A stretch of 32,534 nucleotides of DNA, from contig CABVRV010000039.1 of the NCBI GenBank assembly GCA_902500755.1, positions 1 to 32,534 on the forward strand, in the 5' to 3' direction. How positions within the stretch are numbered: the stretch's first letter is position 1; each line of letters starts with the position of its first letter. The position numbers were made by a program, and so were the translations under genes. This document shows, piece by piece, positions 7,872 through 16,870 of this stretch. The notes under the pieces are model-generated. The model had not been told where the DNA came from. It ran no database searches and saw only the letters and a list, made by a program, of their open reading frames with translations. Source of the stretch: an uncultured Nitrospira sp. GTDB lineage: Bacteria; Nitrospirota; Nitrospiria; Nitrospirales; Nitrospiraceae.

Positions 7872-9719
7872 CTATGCAGCGTCCAGCGTCTCTCTTACCT
7901 TTTCGATAAGACCAGATTGACGATAAGGATGTTGCAATACAAACCGCTGATTGATCCGATGGTGTTGAATCGTTTCGTCGTCATAACCAGACACAAAGAG
8001 CGCCTTCATCTTCGGATGTTGATTCATGAGGCGACGTGCCAGTTCACGCCCGCCGATCTCGGGCATGATCAATGGGCTCACCGTGAGATGAAGAATGCCG
8101 TTATACTGTTGCGTAAGCATCAAGGCTTCGACTGACGACGCTGCTTCCAGAACTCGATAGCGATACCGTTGCAGGGCTGACAGCGCCAGCTTGCGCGCGA
8201 TCTCATTCTCTTCCACGAGCAGAATGGTTTCATTTCCTTTGGCGGCCATGGCAGTTGGAATAACCTCCACACGTATCCCCGTGGGTGAGGCAACAGGGAA
8301 GAACAGGCGGACAGTCGTTCCATGCCCTGGTCGGCTATTGACATCGAGTGAGCCTCCATTCTGTTTGACAATTCCGTACACGGCTGTGAGGCCAAGGCCG
8401 ATGTTCGTTTCCTTCGTCGAAAAGAACGGCTCGAACATGTACGTTTGAGTATCTAGATTCATCCCGGTTCCAGTATCTGCGATCTCAATTAAAACCTGTG
8501 GGTACTTCATGCCCGTCGGCAAAGGCAGATTCGATCGTGACGTGTCATCGAGTGTCTTGACGTCGATCGACAAGCGACCTCCATTCGGCATGGCATCTCG
8601 TGCATTCACCACAAGGTGAAAAATGACGGTTTCTAACCCTTCTCGATCCACTTCGGCATACACCACCTGTTTCTGTGTTTGAATAACCAGTTCAATGCCT
8701 GAGGGTAGTAGACTCTTCATCATTTCGTGCAAGTCGATCAATACCGCCTGAACGGAGACCCTATGACAAACCGGGCGATCTTCGAGATTGAGTGCAATCA
8801 GCTGTGCCGTCAAGGTGGCGGCTTTTTCGCCGATCTTAAAGATCTCGTCGGCCGATGCCCTGAGAGGATCGTTCGCCTGAAAACGCGATAACATGATGCC
8901 GGTCTGTTTTCCGATGCCCGCGAACAACGTTCCGAATTCTCCGGCTATCCTCGTCGCGACTCGGCCGACAGCTTCCATTTTCTGTGCTTCCTGAAGTCGT
9001 CGTTCCAGTCCTTGTCGGACAATTTGCCCTTCGCGCAGCTCGGCGTTTGCCCTCGTGAGGTCCTCTTTAAGAGTTTTGATTCGAGCGTCGAGCTGAGTTT
9101 TTGCGCTCGACAACTCATCCTCTGTCCGTTTCAAGCCCTCAACGTCCTTCAGCAACGACGCTTTTTCTTCTTGGGCAATGGCCGTGTTTTCCAGGGCGAC
9201 ACCGTAAAACACCGCCATTACGAGAAGAATCGGAATCCCCAAGAGTTGCCCGGTGGCCATCGTCCCGGCTTGAAGAATGCCCTCATAGAGGACAACCGCA
9301 TATCCGACGCTCAATAAGAGAGAGAGCCCAAGCACGTGGCTCAACCGTCTTACGGATGCCGCCACAAGCACGAGAACAAAGTACGCAATATAGAGATCGG
9401 ATCGTGCATTGCCCGAAAGATAAATAACGGAGGTTACGAGAATCGTATCGATTGTCACCAGGCCGGCGCTGAACCAAGCGGATGCCAGTATAGCCTTAGG
9501 CAACATCGCAATTGCGACCATGGCCAACCAGAATCCCATCACCAACGTGTTGCTTATGCCGTGACTGATGATTGAATGCACACCGAAAAGCAATTCATAG
9601 GACAGGATTATGGTGACAAGGCCTTGAAGGACGAGGTAGCGAGATCTCGGATCCGTGAGTAATTGATAGAGTCTGTTAGCCGCTTGACCATGGCCGGTTT
9701 GCACTGAGTCGTGGGACAT
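7872..9719 (-). CDS. Hybrid sensor-kinase-like membrane protein lacking canonical phosphoacceptors
   Basis: The 615-residue product has an N-terminal region with about six transmembrane segments (30-180) and a coiled coil (180-250). A DHp-like helix begins QKMEAVGR. An HATPase domain is intact: N-box HLVVNARDAM (368-377), DTGTGM (415-420), FEPFFSTK, GLGLTAVYGIV. A C-terminal receiver-like domain (497-612) follows. In the DHp helix the usual IAHDFNN is IAGEFGT, so the phosphoacceptor histidine is glycine (~260). In the receiver the phosphorylatable aspartate is proline (~549) and the conserved lysine is histidine (~597). It may bind ATP but cannot use the standard relay residues. The start at 9719 follows CTGGAGAG; a longer frame reaches 9761. 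A TATAAG hexamer lies about 60 bp upstream. Confidence 0.85.
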   Translation of the reverse strand: MSHDSVQTGHGQAANRLYQLLTDPRSRYLVLQGLVTIILSYELLFGVHSIISHGISNTLVMGFWLAMVAIAMLPKAILASAWFSAGLVTIDTILVTSVIYLSGNARSDLYIAYFVLVLVAASVRRLSHVLGLSLLLSVGYAVVLYEGILQAGTMATGQLLGIPILLVMAVFYGVALENTAIAQEEKASLLKDVEGLKRTEDELSSAKTQLDARIKTLKEDLTRANAELREGQIVRQGLERRLQEAQKMEAVGRVATRIAGEFGTLFAGIGKQTGIMLSRFQANDPLRASADEIFKIGEKAATLTAQLIALNLEDRPVCHRVSVQAVLIDLHEMMKSLLPSGIELVIQTQKQVVYAEVDREGLETVIFHLVVNARDAMPNGGRLSIDVKTLDDTSRSNLPLPTGMKYPQVLIEIADTGTGMNLDTQTYMFEPFFSTKETNIGLGLTAVYGIVKQNGGSLDVNSRPGHGTTVRLFFPVASPTGIRVEVIPTAMAAKGNETILLVEENEIARKLALSALQRYRYRVLEAASSVEALMLTQQYNGILHLTVSPLIMPEIGGRELARRLMNQHPKMKALFVSGYDDETIQHHRINQRFVLQHPYRQSGLIEKVRETLDAA

Positions 9720-9921
9720 CTTGTGTACTCTCCAGAAAGAACAGCATGTAAGGACAAGCAACTTATATACCCTCCCCCTCGCTGTTAACCCGTTCTTTTC
9801 CCATACGTTTCAGCGATCGTTCGACCTCTAGCGAGCTAACTAGTGACAAAATCGAACGGCGCAAGTGATTGAGCGGACTGCTCACCGGAGAGCTTGGGGA
9901 TAAGTGCCAGGTGGGAACCAG

Positions 9922-11085
9922 TTAAACGGGCCTTCTCAGGGTCGCGATAAACCTCTGAGACGTCGCTATTGCCATCTCCTTTTGTGGAGCCGTGAAAGTC
10001 ACGTGACCCATTTTTCTGCCTGGACGAATCATCGGCTTGCCGTACAGATGAAGCACGGCTCCAGATGTCGAGTAGAGCGCGGAACAACCTGCTGCGGACA
10101 TCACAGATCTGACATCTTCGCCGATAAGATTCACCATAACTGCAGGACTCAAAAGTCTGACCTCCCCCGGAGGCAGTCCGCAAGTCACTCGTACCTGTTG
10201 TTCAAATTGGGATACGGTGCAGACATCCAATGTATAGTGCCCGGAATTATGTGGCCGCGGCGCGATCTCATTGATGAGAAGACTGCCCTCTTCTGTGTGG
10301 AAGAGCTCTACACAGAACACGCCAACTCCCTGTAATGCCTCTATAGCTTGTAGCGCCAGTTCCTGGGCTTGTTCTGCTACACCTGCAGCAATGGATGCGG
10401 GCACGAGCGTGTCGCGTAAGATCCCCTGTTCATGCTGATTCTCGGCAACCGGATAGACTCTGCTCTCCCCATTCTCATTGCGCACCACCAGAACGGAAAG
10501 CTCTCTGACAAATCGAACAAACTGTTCAACAATCCACCGCTGGCCTGTTTTGGTCTGTTCAAGGATCGTTTCAACCAATTTCACATCGGAGGGGCTTCGA
10601 AGGATCCACTGCCCTTTTCCGTCGTAACCACTCTTCGCCGTTTTACAGACAACGGGAAGCCCAAGGTGGTCGACCGCGAGTTTTAGCTGGCTGGCAGATT
10701 CCACGGCGGCAAATGAAGGGACCGAGAGTAGCCGAGACGACAAGAATTGTTTCTGCTCAATCCGATCTTGAAGAGTGCGAAGAACCGCGCTGGATGGCGT
10801 CATCCTGCTACGCTCTTCCAACCACCCACACAGCTCCGCCGGAACGTTTTCCCATTCCAGAGTAACAGCGTGGGCAAGACTTGCAAACCGTTCACGACTG
10901 GTGGTGTCTGGAAAGGGTGTAGTGTACGAGTGGGCAGCTAACTGATGAGCCGGGGCATCAGGATCTGGATCCCAGACGGCCACACGATAGCCCATTCGGC
11001 GTGCAGCTGTGGCAAACATCGCCCCCAGCTGTCCGCCACCCAGCACACCGAGAATTGAACCCGGCTCAAGAATTGGTGTGGTCAC
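9922..11085 (-). CDS. purK: N5-carboxyaminoimidazole ribonucleotide synthase
   Basis: PurK makes N5-CAIR from AIR, bicarbonate and ATP in de novo purine synthesis. The 387-residue protein starts with the preATP-grasp strand [13 protein letters not shown] and then [15 protein letters not shown], typical of PurK. The ATP-grasp core follows, with [18 protein letters not shown], the [16 protein letters not shown] region and [29 protein letters not shown] (metal-binding Glu/Asn and substrate loop). The start codon is GTG and overlaps the purE stop codon as GTGA, which indicates translational coupling. The protein acts with PurE in the cytoplasm. The reading frame is complete, with no sign of disruption. 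Confidence 0.96.
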   Translation of the reverse strand: MTTPILEPGSILGVLGGGQLGAMFATAARRMGYRVAVWDPDPDAPAHQLAAHSYTTPFPDTTSRERFASLAHAVTLEWENVPAELCGWLEERSRMTPSSAVLRTLQDRIEQKQFLSSRLLSVPSFAAVESASQLKLAVDHLGLPVVCKTAKSGYDGKGQWILRSPSDVKLVETILEQTKTGQRWIVEQFVRFVRELSVLVVRNENGESRVYPVAENQHEQGILRDTLVPASIAAGVAEQAQELALQAIEALQGVGVFCVELFHTEEGSLLINEIAPRPHNSGHYTLDVCTVSQFEQQVRVTCGLPPGEVRLLSPAVMVNLIGEDVRSVMSAAGCSALYSTSGAVLHLYGKPMIRPGRKMGHVTFTAPQKEMAIATSQRFIATLRRPV

Positions 11086-11651
11086 CGCCGGCGGCTCGCC
11101 TTCGCGATCCCCTTTGCCTCAGGTGAATTAAGGACGCTTTCGGTTTGAGCCGTGCGATAGCTCGTAACTCGTTTGGCTATGTCGGCATCGCTGACGGCAA
11201 GAATCTGTGCCGTAAGAAGAGCCGCATTCTCAGCACCGCCGATCGCGACCGTCGCAACCGGAATCCCCTTTGGCATCTGCACAATCGACAGTAAGGAATC
11301 GAGGCCACGCAGGTTTTCTGTTGGAATGGGGACTCCGATCACCGGCACGTGCGTCTTAGCTGCTAGCATGCCAGGGAGATGGGCCGCTCCTCCAGCCCCA
11401 GCAATGATGACTTTGATCCCTCGACCTGGAGCGTTGGTCGCGTATTCAAAAAGGCGGTCCGGCGTTCGATGGGCAGAGACGACTAGGAATTCGTACAGTA
11501 TACCAAGTTGGGCCAGAACTACCCCGGCTTTTTCTAAAATGGGAAAATCTGATTTGCTCCCTCCAAGCACACCGACAACCGGCCTAAGAACCGGAGCCTT
11601 TCGCCTGACCTTACTCGATGATCCGCTCAGCCTCCCTCCGATCCTAGCCAT
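11082..11651 (-). CDS. purE: N5-CAIR mutase (PurE class I)
   Basis: PurE converts N5-CAIR to CAIR, the step after PurK. The 189-residue protein contains GVLGGSKSD (phosphate-binding loop), [11 protein letters not shown] (catalytic histidine region), [14 protein letters not shown] and [22 protein letters not shown], all class I PurE hallmarks. A basic N-terminal extension of about 28 residues precedes the core. It is somewhat longer than usual, and the ATG at 11651 has no close ribosome-binding site, so the true start could lie further in. The purE stop overlaps the purK start. Upstream lies a 302-bp gap with a strong hairpin that isolates the pair from the adaptor gene. Confidence 0.95.
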   Translation of the reverse strand: MARIGGRLSGSSSKVRRKAPVLRPVVGVLGGSKSDFPILEKAGVVLAQLGILYEFLVVSAHRTPDRLFEYATNAPGRGIKVIIAGAGGAAHLPGMLAAKTHVPVIGVPIPTENLRGLDSLLSIVQMPKGIPVATVAIGGAENAALLTAQILAVSDADIAKRVTSYRTAQTESVLNSPEAKGIAKASRRR

Positions 11652-11953
11652 TCAGGGTTTTCTCTCCCTCTTCCTGAGAAACGTGATCCTACTCGAAGAC
11701 TTGGCTACAAACATTAGCCGGTCTGTTCGTCGTGGTCAAGAAGAGCATTCACAGCAGGAATTAATAAAGGCTCCAGCGAAGAATGGACAGAGCAGCACTT
11801 CGTGCCGTAAGCCGGCCTCAGCATGCGCATGGTATCTGGCTCTCAGAAATGTGCGATCTGCCGCTAAACGCGAAGATGGCCCAGGAGAGGATCTCCTGAG
11901 CCATCTTCACAGAGGTACGTTCATGCGCTGCACATTGGTACGGCGCAATTCGA
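11652..11953. other. Intergenic region between purE and the copy A adaptor gene
   Basis: About 300 bp without a convincing gene. It holds the leftward purE promoter region, which I cannot define, and a 37-nt hairpin at 11873-11909 listed separately. The plus-strand frame crossing this stretch is mainly antisense to purE. Confidence 0.6.
11873..11909 (-). terminator. Strong hairpin, probable terminator of the copy A secretion operon
   Basis: Two 17-base arms (GAAGATGGCCCAGGAGA and TCTCCTGAGCCATCTTC) pair with a single mismatch around a 3-base loop. It lies 45 bp past the stop of the leftward adaptor gene. The leftward transcript reads only a short TTT after the stem, so the U-tract is weak. 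It may act as a terminator or as a 3'-end stabiliser. Confidence 0.6.
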
Positions 11954-13399
11954 CTACTTGATGCCTTGTCCAGCTGACCTTGGAGCAAACATCTCAAAGA
12001 TGCTTGGTTCACGCTCCATATAGTCCGGTGGGAAGAAGTTAAAACGCCTCCACAACTCGTACCAGAGAGGGACACGATTGAGGATCACCCACCCTAATAC
12101 TCTTGTTCCTTGCCGGACCTGAGCTTGCTCCGGCCAGGGTTGAGGATCGTCCGGGTCAGGCACGACCCAGAATCGGTAATTCCCTTTGCCATCGTCGATC
12201 TGATCGACCACCTTGATCACACCTGACCGAGTACCAGCCATGAGCCCTGGCCAGGCCGGCAATGGAATAGCCGGCACTCCAAAGAACAGGATCTTGACTT
12301 TCCGTCCAGGACTTAAAAGGGGAGCATCCAACCCTTCGGCCACCATTTCGATAGCCGGATCGCTTGCGAGAGGTGAAATGGTGACCAGATTCTCACCTTG
12401 CTTGACGGTTTCGTTAATCCCGACTCGAGCCATTTTGACGACGGTTCCATCCATGGGCGCATAAAGCTTGGCCGCTTCAATACGTTGCTGGACGCCTTGC
12501 TGCTTATAGGACATATCTGCGAGCTGTTCGGTAGCCTTGGCAGCTTCAGCCACCGCATTGTCACGTGATGCCATGGCATCGATGAGTTTCTGATTCACAT
12601 CGGCCGTAATCTGATCGCGACCGAAGTTCAGAGCCGATCTGCTCTGTTCTGCAGCCAGAAGGTTGGCCTGAGCTGCTTGCAGAGCTGCTTTGCTCCCGAT
12701 TTCAGTTTGGATCGTCAATTCGAGTTCTCGTTGTGAGACGAGTCCATCCCTTACGAGTTGTCGGTGTCGATCGACGTTGAGTTGCGCTGTATCGACGTCG
12801 ATCTTAGCCGCTTCGACCTTTTGTTGGGCCTCTCGCACGCGGTTATCAGCCTCGACCACCCGGGCTTCTGCCGAGGGAACCGCAGCCTGGACCAATTTCC
12901 TCATCTCAACGATCCGTTTGGTGAGTTGATCCGCCCTGCCTAACGCTGCTTGGCGTGTTTTTTCTAACGCGTCCCTGCGCTGTTCGAACAACGGAAGGAT
13001 CTCAGGAGCCATATAGGTCGGGTCATAGTCCTCAAGCTCGCCGACGAGCTCGCCCTTTTTAACCTTGACACCTTCAAAGATATGCCATGCCTTGACTCGG
13101 CCGGTAATCCGAGATTCGATCTGTTGCGGACGATCATAGGGTGTATAGGCCGAGACTGTGCCCTGTGCGCTGATCGTCTGTGTCCAGGGTACGAACTCAA
13201 GTATGATGAGAAACACAAGAAGAATCGTGAGGATGGCTCGCGATGCCGTGAACATCCCGCCGGAAAGTTTCACCGCCTCCCAGCATGGCAACGTTGACAA
13301 GGCCGATCCCTGTTCTATCGTGATTGCCTCCAGACCAACACCCTTCCTTGCGAGCGCACGTTCTCCACTTCTTTCGAGACCACCACCTAGGCTAGCCAT
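11954..13399 (-). CDS. HlyD-type membrane-fusion adaptor (copy A)
   Basis: This 481-residue periplasmic adaptor should bridge the inner-membrane ABC-type protein and a TolC-like channel. A cytoplasmic N-terminus of ~50 residues precedes one transmembrane helix (53-72), followed by PWTQTISAQGTVSAYTPYD. A biotinyl-lipoyl half-domain comes next (ITGRVKAWHIFEGVKVKKGELVGEL). A long alpha-helical hairpin (about 130-300) is rich in Ala, Glu and Gln. The second lipoyl half follows (LYAPMDGTVVKMARVGINETVKQGENL), then a beta-barrel. The C-terminal WVILNRVPLWYELWRRFNFFPPDY is distinctive and is also present in copy B. The start has GGAGG at ideal spacing. It is the last gene of the leftward operon, 51 bp after the ABC-type gene. 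The substrate is unknown. Confidence 0.92.
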   Translation of the reverse strand: MASLGGGLERSGERALARKGVGLEAITIEQGSALSTLPCWEAVKLSGGMFTASRAILTILLVFLIILEFVPWTQTISAQGTVSAYTPYDRPQQIESRITGRVKAWHIFEGVKVKKGELVGELEDYDPTYMAPEILPLFEQRRDALEKTRQAALGRADQLTKRIVEMRKLVQAAVPSAEARVVEADNRVREAQQKVEAAKIDVDTAQLNVDRHRQLVRDGLVSQRELELTIQTEIGSKAALQAAQANLLAAEQSRSALNFGRDQITADVNQKLIDAMASRDNAVAEAAKATEQLADMSYKQQGVQQRIEAAKLYAPMDGTVVKMARVGINETVKQGENLVTISPLASDPAIEMVAEGLDAPLLSPGRKVKILFFGVPAIPLPAWPGLMAGTRSGVIKVVDQIDDGKGNYRFWVVPDPDDPQPWPEQAQVRQGTRVLGWVILNRVPLWYELWRRFNFFPPDYMEREPSIFEMFAPRSAGQGIK

Positions 13400-13450
13400 G
13401 GAGCCTCCATAAATTTACCTGTGTTAATGGGCCAATTGAACCATTGCTCA

Positions 13451-15127
13451 TTATGCATGGGCATGGTGCAGCATAATCCGACGATCTGCATGATCCGTCA
13501 GGTTTGGATCCGTTGAGACGAAGATCACCGACCATGCTTCGTCTTTAGAGCACAGGCGACGCAGCACCCTTTCTCTCAACGATGGCTCAAGCGCGTGAAT
13601 TAGCCCATCGAATATCAGGACTTGCGGATGGCCCAGGATAGCGCGGGCCAACAAGATCTGCACGATGTGCGTCGGTGAAAGAGATTCTCCGAGCGAAGAA
13701 ACATCGGACTTCACCCCGCGTGGCAAGGCTTCGATATCTTCTTCTAGTTCGGTAAAGCGGAGGGCCCAGTTCAGGTCATCATAGGTCACATAGGAACGTC
13801 CCATGACGATGTTTTCTTCGATCGTTCCTTGAACCAACGTCAATTGAGAATCAAGCATGACACTGCGGACTTGGTTGAGGCCATTGGGATCCATGTACCG
13901 CAGATCTATTCCGTTGTACTGGACAACTCCGTTGGTCGGGGTCTCGAGACCTCCCAAGACTCTAGCCAGCGCGGTTTTGGCCCCCGTAGTCTTAGCATAG
14001 ATACCAAGCTTCTCTCCGGGCGCCACATCCAAGTTGAAACCGTCAAATACGGGAGCTCCACCGTGGATCAGACTGACACCCTTGCAGGTAACACGGACAC
14101 CCTGGGTTAAATGCTTCGGCATTCCCACCGGTGATTCAACCGAGACGTAATCTTGCTCTTGGTTGAAGACCGTATCAAGGTGGGTGAGGGCTGTGAAGAA
14201 GTAGTACACGAACCCCATGTTCTTGATGAGAGTGTCGAAATTTATAACCAGCGCACCGACCACCGCTTGGACGGCGACTAACTGCCCGAGGGTCAACTGA
14301 CCGATGGACATGAGATAAGCCGCCATGCCAAGAGCACCAGCCTGCGCGAACGCTTGTCCACCCACAGAACCTACGTACTGACGCACGAGGACACGAAACC
14401 GTGCCTTTCGAGTTTCAACATAATGATTCACGAGGTCGTTCGTTTTCTGCAGGATATACGAACGGCTGTCGGTCGCTTTAAATTGCAACGAATTCTGCGC
14501 AACCTCTTGAACCCACCGGAAGGTATCGTACTTCGCGTGTGACATGTCGAGAGTCGTCTTCAGCGCGCCGCGAGAGAGCACGAAGAACGTGATCGCAAAC
14601 CCCGCCATAAGAAGCAAGTTGAACATGAGAAAATACGGATGGTACACCATCAGCAAGAGCATACCGACCGTCCCACCCACGACCACATTGATCAAATCGA
14701 ACAGCAGGGTGGACAACGCCCGCTGCATAAAGACGGTTTCCATGAAGTAGTTCGCAATGTGAGTCTGCGAGGCCTTGAATCGATTCCGAGGAAGCTGCTC
14801 AACCATCGCCACTGTGATTCTGGCAAAGACGCGACGTTGTATGACATCGATCGCGTAAAAGTGGAATGTCTTGAACAGGCCGACGAACAACAACACCAAC
14901 AGCATGACAGCGGTCAATGTCCAGATCATGACCGGCTGAACCGCATAGGAGAAGGTGCTGACCAACTCCTGTACGGTCAAGGGAATGATCAGGGAAAAGA
15001 ACGCGACGGCCACGGCGTAGGAAAAGATCAAGTACATGATCCTTTTCTCAGCCTTCATGGCGACGGAAAGCTGCTTCATTAACGCTTCAAACAGGCCTGG
15101 ATAACGATTGCCCTGAGGTTCTTTCAT
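13451..15127 (-). CDS. ABC-exporter-like protein with degenerate nucleotide-binding domain (copy A)
   Basis: The 558-residue protein has an exporter-type transmembrane domain (about 30-320, with hydrophobic segments and a conserved LVAVQAVVGALVINFD motif), then a nucleotide-binding-domain fold (about 345-558). The catalytic motifs are altered. Walker A reads AKTTGAKT (378-385) instead of GxxGxGKS/T, keeping only the lysine. The signature LSGGQ is LSPTH (483-487). In Walker B, IFDG replaces LLDE, so the catalytic glutamate is Gly508. The H-loop histidine is Asp540. Flanking ABC features such as LLARAI and the final DRRI strand are still clear. It is not a frameshifted relic: the frame is intact and a paralogue shares the same replacements. 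It may be a structural or regulatory pseudo-ATPase in a type I secretion-like complex. Neighbours are TolC-like and adaptor genes. Confidence 0.88.
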   Translation of the reverse strand: MKEPQGNRYPGLFEALMKQLSVAMKAEKRIMYLIFSYAVAVAFFSLIIPLTVQELVSTFSYAVQPVMIWTLTAVMLLVLLFVGLFKTFHFYAIDVIQRRVFARITVAMVEQLPRNRFKASQTHIANYFMETVFMQRALSTLLFDLINVVVGGTVGMLLLMVYHPYFLMFNLLLMAGFAITFFVLSRGALKTTLDMSHAKYDTFRWVQEVAQNSLQFKATDSRSYILQKTNDLVNHYVETRKARFRVLVRQYVGSVGGQAFAQAGALGMAAYLMSIGQLTLGQLVAVQAVVGALVINFDTLIKNMGFVYYFFTALTHLDTVFNQEQDYVSVESPVGMPKHLTQGVRVTCKGVSLIHGGAPVFDGFNLDVAPGEKLGIYAKTTGAKTALARVLGGLETPTNGVVQYNGIDLRYMDPNGLNQVRSVMLDSQLTLVQGTIEENIVMGRSYVTYDDLNWALRFTELEEDIEALPRGVKSDVSSLGESLSPTHIVQILLARAILGHPQVLIFDGLIHALEPSLRERVLRRLCSKDEAWSVIFVSTDPNLTDHADRRIMLHHAHA

Positions 15128-15255
15128 GAGTACCCCCGGTTATAAATCAGGATGTGAATCATTGGTCCCTTACTGAAGTTAATGACGCCGGCACTTAACC
15201 ACATTCATGGTTCTGCAGCCAAGCCCCCCGAATGAACTATCGACCCATGCGAACG

Positions 15256-16845
15256 CTAATCACGCCCGGAAATTGTACGACCCGATGAACCAGCCGCATA
15301 TAATGGGTTACCATATTTTCCGAGGACGTTCTCCGCGAGTGACTTCGACAACGCGCCCCTGGCCCACAACATCCCTCCTCGGGCCACGGCATAGTCGGCT
15401 TGGGCACGGTAGAGCTCGTAAGCCGCTTCGACGACGGCGCGCTCGCGCAAGTTGACGAACAACACACTCGTCGCTCCCATGTTGAATCGAGCCCGTTCAC
15501 CTTCTTCCAACGTTTTGGCCAAGCGAAGAGCTTCCGTTGCGGCCTTCACTCGGTCTCTTGCCCTCACAATGGCCGAGAGCCAGTTGTCCACATCGATCGA
15601 GACCTGACGCTCCGTGTAGGCCTGCTTATACGCCAACCGTGTCTGTTCAGCCTCAGCATGAAGGACCTTCCCGCGGGCGCCTCGATTGAACAACGGCATG
15701 CTGAAGATAGCATTCATATGGTAGGCGAACCCCCCAAAATAGTAGATAGCGCCCGTCACCGGCCCCCCCGCAACCGTGAGCTTTGGAAGTAGATTATTCT
15801 TCGCCAGTTTCAGCTCGATATTGTTCAATTTGGCTTCAATGTAAAGATCGCGCACTTCTGGACGATCCTCCGTGGCTTCCACCTTGAAGGCCGCCACATC
15901 CTCTTCGCTCGGCAACGGCGTTTCCCCCTGAAATTCTGGGGCCCATTCAGGACGGGGTGTCACAGGTTGGCCGTCTTCCCAGAGAAAGAGTGCAAGCTTA
16001 TATTGCTCATACTCGACCTTCCGTTGCGCGGCAATGGCAGCCTCTCGTCGTTTCTGAACTTCCTGTTGGGCTTCGACTACGTCGATCGGAGCGACTGCCC
16101 CGGCTTTGGACCTCCCCTCAACCATGCGATAGCGCTCTTCTGCTACGGCCAGGGCACGTCTCACCACATCAGCTTGTTTGACCGCGACCTGCCAATCCCA
16201 ATACTGGATAGCTCCGGCGAGATAGAGATCTTGTCGTTTCTGGGCCACCTTCACCTCGGCCTGTGGCCCGGCGAGCTCCGCCTGTTGAAACTCGGCATAC
16301 TCTTCGTTGACCATGAATCCCCGCAGAAGATTAAATGCTCCGCCGATTATGGCCATTTGCTGCGGATAGAAACCTTGCAGGTCTTGAGGGATCGCCACCG
16401 CGGGACTCACAATACGTTGGGGCCTGACGCCGTCGAAACCACCAAGAGTGGATCTATCCCCAAGGCCGTTACGGACACCAGCGTAGATCTCCCATCCCCA
16501 GGGGTGACCGACCTTGAGCATGGTATCGTTATAGCCCGCAGTCAATGTATTCACGCCAGAAACGTTCGTCAGATTATACGTTTGATACCGGTCGACCTCA
16601 AGCTCGTTCCGAACCTTAGGCTCCCACGCTCCTAACGCCTTCAGGACTTTCGCCCGAGCCCGTGCTCGCTCGAGTCCAGTGGCCCGGAGGAACGGATGGG
16701 TCAACTCAATCCTGGCCAGCACTTCTTCAATGGTCAGGGGAGCCGTGCGAGTCGACTGAGCCTGCACGGCACTTGAGTCGATCACCGGTTCCGCCAGTGC
16801 AGTCTCCGACACCATTATCAACGAGAACAGCAATAGAAGGATCAA
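15256..16845 (-). CDS. TolC-like outer-membrane efflux protein (copy A, third of three)
   Basis: This 529-residue protein has a signal peptide (hydrophobic core, then ALA before EPVIDSS). Two repeated coiled-coil/outer-membrane-factor halves follow, typical of the TolC/OEP family: VLARIELTHPFLRATG near the N-terminus, EVKVAQKRQDLYLAGAIQYWDWQVAVKQADV in the middle, and VSIDVDNWLSAIVRARDRV and VLFVNLRERAVVEAAYELYRAQADYAVARGGMLWARG in the second half. The apparent start is TTG at 16845. I accept it because the same AAGGAGCATCC leader precedes it as in the two sister genes. It forms the exit duct across the outer membrane with the adaptor and ABC-type proteins. It is the most diverged of the three copies and carries extra residues around 95-140. 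Confidence 0.92.
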   Translation of the reverse strand: MILLLLFSLIMVSETALAEPVIDSSAVQAQSTRTAPLTIEEVLARIELTHPFLRATGLERARARAKVLKALGAWEPKVRNELEVDRYQTYNLTNVSGVNTLTAGYNDTMLKVGHPWGWEIYAGVRNGLGDRSTLGGFDGVRPQRIVSPAVAIPQDLQGFYPQQMAIIGGAFNLLRGFMVNEEYAEFQQAELAGPQAEVKVAQKRQDLYLAGAIQYWDWQVAVKQADVVRRALAVAEERYRMVEGRSKAGAVAPIDVVEAQQEVQKRREAAIAAQRKVEYEQYKLALFLWEDGQPVTPRPEWAPEFQGETPLPSEEDVAAFKVEATEDRPEVRDLYIEAKLNNIELKLAKNNLLPKLTVAGGPVTGAIYYFGGFAYHMNAIFSMPLFNRGARGKVLHAEAEQTRLAYKQAYTERQVSIDVDNWLSAIVRARDRVKAATEALRLAKTLEEGERARFNMGATSVLFVNLRERAVVEAAYELYRAQADYAVARGGMLWARGALSKSLAENVLGKYGNPLYAAGSSGRTISGRD

Positions 16846-16870
16846 GAAAGGATGCTCCTTTGTTGCTGAA

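Noticed and set aside
9818-9858. Inverted repeat CGTTCGA / TCGAACG downstream of purK
   Set aside because: Only 7-bp arms with a ~27-base loop and no U-tract; too weak to call a terminator or operator.
11173-11961. Plus-strand open frame of 262 codons across purE and the intergenic gap
   Set aside because: Most of it is antisense to purE, with no start signal and no domain; treated as chance.
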